This document shows positions 23,880-26,757 of a stretch of 26,757 bases of DNA, one piece after another; position 1 is the stretch's first letter; each line of letters starts with the position of its first letter. Made by a program: the position numbers and the translations under genes. The stretch lies in contig JAAAOD010000172.1 in the NCBI GenBank assembly GCA_009908535.1, positions 1 through 26,757 of the forward strand. Reading direction: 5' to 3'. Below the pieces are notes generated by a model. It saw only the letters and a program-made list of their open reading frames with translations. It made no database searches and was not told where the DNA came from. Source of the DNA: Verrucomicrobiota bacterium (GTDB taxonomy: Bacteria; Verrucomicrobiota; Verrucomicrobiia; Opitutales; Oceanipulchritudinaceae).

Positions 23880-26757
23880 TCAACCGTCGGAGGCATCCTT
23901 GCGCAGCAGGCCTTTCACATCCTCGAAGAAAAGGTACAGGCAGGGGACGAGGATGAGGATGATGGCGGTGGCGAAGAGGATCCCGAAGCCGAGGGAGATC
24001 GCCATCGGGATGATGTACTGGGCCTGCAATGACGTCTCGAAGATCAGCGGCATGAGTCCGCCGAAGGTCGTGATGGTGGTGAGGACGATGGGGCGGAAGC
24101 GCCGCAGGGAGGCCATTTCCACGGCTTCGTAGGGGGTGCGTTCGCCCCGTTGGCGGTTGGCGAATTCGACGAGGATGAGGGAGCCGTTCACGACCACGCC
24201 GGAAAGGGCGATGACCCCCATGAGACTGATGAGGGAAAGGTCGTAGCCAAGCAACAGGTGGCCGATAATGGCCCCGACAAGACCGAAGGGAATGGCGCCG
24301 AGGACGATGAGCGGCTGCACGTAGCTCCGGAAGGCGACGGCCAGCAGCGCGTACATGACGCCGAGGGCGAGCCCGAAGCCGCCCCACAACGCCTGCGTCG
24401 ATTCGCGCATGTCCGCCTGGCTGCCCTGGAAGCTCCACGTCAATCCGGGAAAGCGTTCGCGCAGGCCCGGCAGAACGTCTGCGCGGATATCCTCGATCAC
24501 CCGCGTGATGGCCCGCTTGGGTTCGACGTCGGTGGAAACGGTGACGATGCGTCGCCCGTCGCGCCGGGAAATGCTCGTGAAGGCTTCCCCGCGGGAAACC
24601 TCGACGATATCGACAAGGGGAACCTCCGTCCCGTCCGGCGCCCGCAGGACGAGATCCTGCAGGTGGTACAGGTCCTTGCGTTCGCTTTCCGGCAGCTTGA
24701 CGCGGACTTCGACCTCGTTCGTTCCCCGCAGCTGGCGCAGGGCGAGTTCGCCGTAAAAGGCCCCGCGCAACTGGCGCCCGACTTCTGCCGGGGTGAAGCC
24801 GAGGGCGCGGCCTTCGGGAAGGAGCCGGAAGTCCAGCTGCGCCTTGCCGCGATTGTAGTTGTCATTCACGTCCCGCGTCGTCGTGAAGCTTTCCAACTCT
24901 TCCACAAAGGCCTCGCTGGCGGCCTCGAGCACCTCGATGTCATTGTGGGAGAGGTCGACGCTGATGTCCTGACGCCAGCCGCCGGGGCCCCGTTCGGCCT
25001 CGAAGGTGATCTGGTCGACACCGGGAATATCGCCGATCTCATCACGCCAGAGCCGGATCACCTCCGCCGCCGTCATGTCGCGCTCGTCCGGCGGCCTCAT
25101 GACGATTTCCACATCGATGAAGCTCTGTCCCCGCACGTTGGTTTTGATGCCCTCGGCCACTTTGTGAAGGTCGTGTTCCGCAAACATGCGGCTGGTCGAG
25201 GCGGTGATCTCGTTGGCGACGCGCGCGGCCTGGTCCGGGGTGGTGCCGACGGGCAGGCTGACGCCCGCTTCGATCTCGTCCGCGGAAACCTGCGGCATGA
25301 GGATCATGCCCATGTGCCCGCTGAGTCCGAAGCCGCCGACGATGAAGATGCTGGCACTGGCGGCGACGATGGTAACGTAGCGATTGCGCAAGCACAGGTT
25401 GAGAAAGGCGCGGAACTTCCGGTCGACGAATCCCTGGAAACCGTTGGCAAAGCGCTGTTGTACTCCGTGCAGGCGCGCCCCGACGCGGCTTTTTCCGGAG
25501 GTTTTGCTGTGGGCAAGGTGGGCGGGCAGAATGAAGAGGGCCTCGAACAGGGAAAGGCTCAGAATGACGATCACCACCGCGGGGAGGGGCCACCAGAATT
25601 TGCCGGTTTCCCCCGGAATGAAAAGCAGGGGGATGAAGGCGACCACGTTGGTGAGGATGCTGAAGGTGACGGGCCCCGCCACTTCGCGAACGCCCGCAAT
25701 GGCCGCGTGCACGGGGGATTCTGCGCGGCGGCGATGCTCGTAAATGTTCTCCCCGACGACGATGGCGTCGTCGACGACGATCCCAAGAACGACGAGGAAG
25801 CCGAACATGGAGATCATGTTGATACTGACCCCCAGCAGCGGGAGGAAGATCAGTCCCCCGACAAAGGAAATGGTCATCCCCATCATGACCCAGAAGGCGA
25901 GCCTTATCTCGAGGAAGAGCGCAAGGAGGGCCAGGACGATGAGAACGGCCAGCCATCCGTTTTCCAGAAGAAGGGACAGGCGCTGTCGGTAGTCCCGCGC
26001 GTTGTTGCTGTCGATCCGCCATTCCACGCCAGCGGGGAGGGTCGATTGCAGATCGGCAAGGACGCCTTCGACAGCCTCGGCGATTTCAAGGGGCGACTGA
26101 TCGCCGACGCGGTAAATCTGAATTTCCACGGAGGGTTTCTCGTTGAACTTCGAATGGAAACCCGCCTCCTCGAAACCGTCACGTACCTCGGCGATGTCGC
26201 CAAGTTTCACTACGGATCCGCCCGCGCCCGCGATGATTTCGATGTTGCGGTATTCCTCCGCCCATTGCCGCCGTTCCTTCATGCGGAGCAGAATCTCCCC
26301 GGCCTCCGTTTCGAGCGCGCCGGCGGGAATGTCCTCGCTGGACTGCTCGATGGTGCGGGCGACTTCGGCGAGGGTGAGCCCGTATTCCCGCAGGCGGTCG
26401 CGGGGGATTTCCACGTGGGTGCGGTAATCGGGAACGTTGCCGAGGCTGACCTGGGTGATCTCAGGGTGGGCGAGGAGACGGTCGCGCAGCCGTTCCGCCA
26501 GTTTCCGCAGCCCCATGATATCGACGGGGCCGTAGAGGCCGAGTTCCATCACCTCGCGTTGGCGCGACTGCAGGCTTACCTCCGGTTCCTCGATGTCATC
26601 GGGAAAGGTGCGGATGCGGCTGACGGCCTGGTCGATCTCCTGAAAGGCCTTCATGCGGTTGCTGCCCGAAACCAGTTCGATGGAGACGCCGCCGCTTCCC
26701 TCGCGGGCGGTGGAGGTTATCTCGCGGATGCCTTCGATCCCGCGCACGGCTTCCTCG
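23880..26757 (-). CDS. RND-family efflux permease (5' end outside window)
   Basis: About 958 residues are visible; the frame stays open to the window edge with coding-like 'EEAVRGIEGIREITSTAREG', so roughly 80-90 N-terminal residues including TM1 are missing. It is an inner-membrane proton-driven pump of the AcrB (ACR_tran) superfamily, which normally works with a periplasmic adaptor and an outer-membrane channel. TM4 has the paired Asp in 'VVDDAIVVGEN' (25767-25772). The C-terminal half repeats the fold. In TM10, where AcrB has a proton-relay Lys, this protein reads 'VVNGSLILVEFANR', so it belongs to a branch other than classical drug-exporting AcrB. Adaptor genes probably lie upstream, outside the window. 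Substrate unknown. Confidence 0.93.
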   Translation of the reverse strand, partial: EEAVRGIEGIREITSTAREGSGGVSIELVSGSNRMKAFQEIDQAVSRIRTFPDDIEEPEVSLQSRQREVMELGLYGPVDIMGLRKLAERLRDRLLAHPEITQVSLGNVPDYRTHVEIPRDRLREYGLTLAEVARTIEQSSEDIPAGALETEAGEILLRMKERRQWAEEYRNIEIIAGAGGSVVKLGDIAEVRDGFEEAGFHSKFNEKPSVEIQIYRVGDQSPLEIAEAVEGVLADLQSTLPAGVEWRIDSNNARDYRQRLSLLLENGWLAVLIVLALLALFLEIRLAFWVMMGMTISFVGGLIFLPLLGVSINMISMFGFLVVLGIVVDDAIVVGENIYEHRRRAESPVHAAIAGVREVAGPVTFSILTNVVAFIPLLFIPGETGKFWWPLPAVVIVILSLSLFEALFILPAHLAHSKTSGKSRVGARLHGVQQRFANGFQGFVDRKFRAFLNLCLRNRYVTIVAASASIFIVGGFGLSGHMGMILMPQVSADEIEAGVSLPVGTTPDQAARVANEITASTSRMFAEHDLHKVAEGIKTNVRGQSFIDVEIVMRPPDERDMTAAEVIRLWRDEIGDIPGVDQITFEAERGPGGWRQDISVDLSHNDIEVLEAASEAFVEELESFTTTRDVNDNYNRGKAQLDFRLLPEGRALGFTPAEVGRQLRGAFYGELALRQLRGTNEVEVRVKLPESERKDLYHLQDLVLRAPDGTEVPLVDIVEVSRGEAFTSISRRDGRRIVTVSTDVEPKRAITRVIEDIRADVLPGLRERFPGLTWSFQGSQADMRESTQALWGGFGLALGVMYALLAVAFRSYVQPLIVLGAIPFGLVGAIIGHLLLGYDLSLISLMGVIALSGVVVNGSLILVEFANRQRGERTPYEAVEMASLRRFRPIVLTTITTFGGLMPLIFETSLQAQYIIPMAISLGFGILFATAIILILVPCLYLFFEDVKGLLRKDASDG

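Overview
The window is a GC-rich (about 60%, my estimate by eye), tightly packed bacterial chromosome segment with no transposase, integrase, phage gene or CRISPR array. Several things point to the Verrucomicrobiota, probably an Opitutales/Puniceicoccales-type bacterium: a giant Ig-repeat surface protein with a tryptophan-rich C-terminal domain, an exosortase, a maltose-1-phosphate glucan pathway (GlgM/GlgE), and a TorF-like putative porin. This placement is an inference from gene content; no rRNA gene is present to test it.

Layout. Bases 2-7684 hold the 3' part of one very large gene, with beta-propeller-like repeats, about 20 Ig-like domains, a DUF4214-like region and a Trp-rich end; it closes with a strong terminator. 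Facing it on the minus strand are rpsR (S18) and a Sua5-type threonylcarbamoyl-AMP synthase. Bases 9148-13366 form a three-gene plus-strand operon, exosortase - glgM - glgE, joined by ATGA stop/start overlaps. Convergent to it is a minus-strand pair, transaldolase - Dabb-domain protein, whose last stop codon overlaps the glgE stop. A 171-bp divergent intergenic region precedes a TorF-like outer-membrane protein with its own terminator. Then come rplM-rpsI with a long terminator, and the arginine operon argC-argJ-argB-argD-argF-argG (16644-23276), with almost every junction overlapping or 1 nt apart. A tRNA-Leu(CAA) follows. The window ends with minus-strand genes for a DUF302 protein and an RND efflux permease truncated by the window edge.

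How the genes work together. ArgC, J, B, D, F and G carry glutamate-derived N-acetyl intermediates through ornithine and citrulline to argininosuccinate. ArgJ recycles the acetyl group, and argH is not in the window. GlgM and GlgE would make maltose-1-phosphate from ADP-glucose and glucose-1-phosphate and then polymerise it into alpha-1,4-glucan. Their translational coupling to a membrane exosortase is the least expected arrangement here. It hints that the glucan or a related glycan is connected with cell-surface protein sorting, but no sorting substrate (CTERM protein) is visible in the window. The rest is housekeeping (ribosomal proteins, tRNA modification, pentose phosphate) or envelope function (porin, RND pump).
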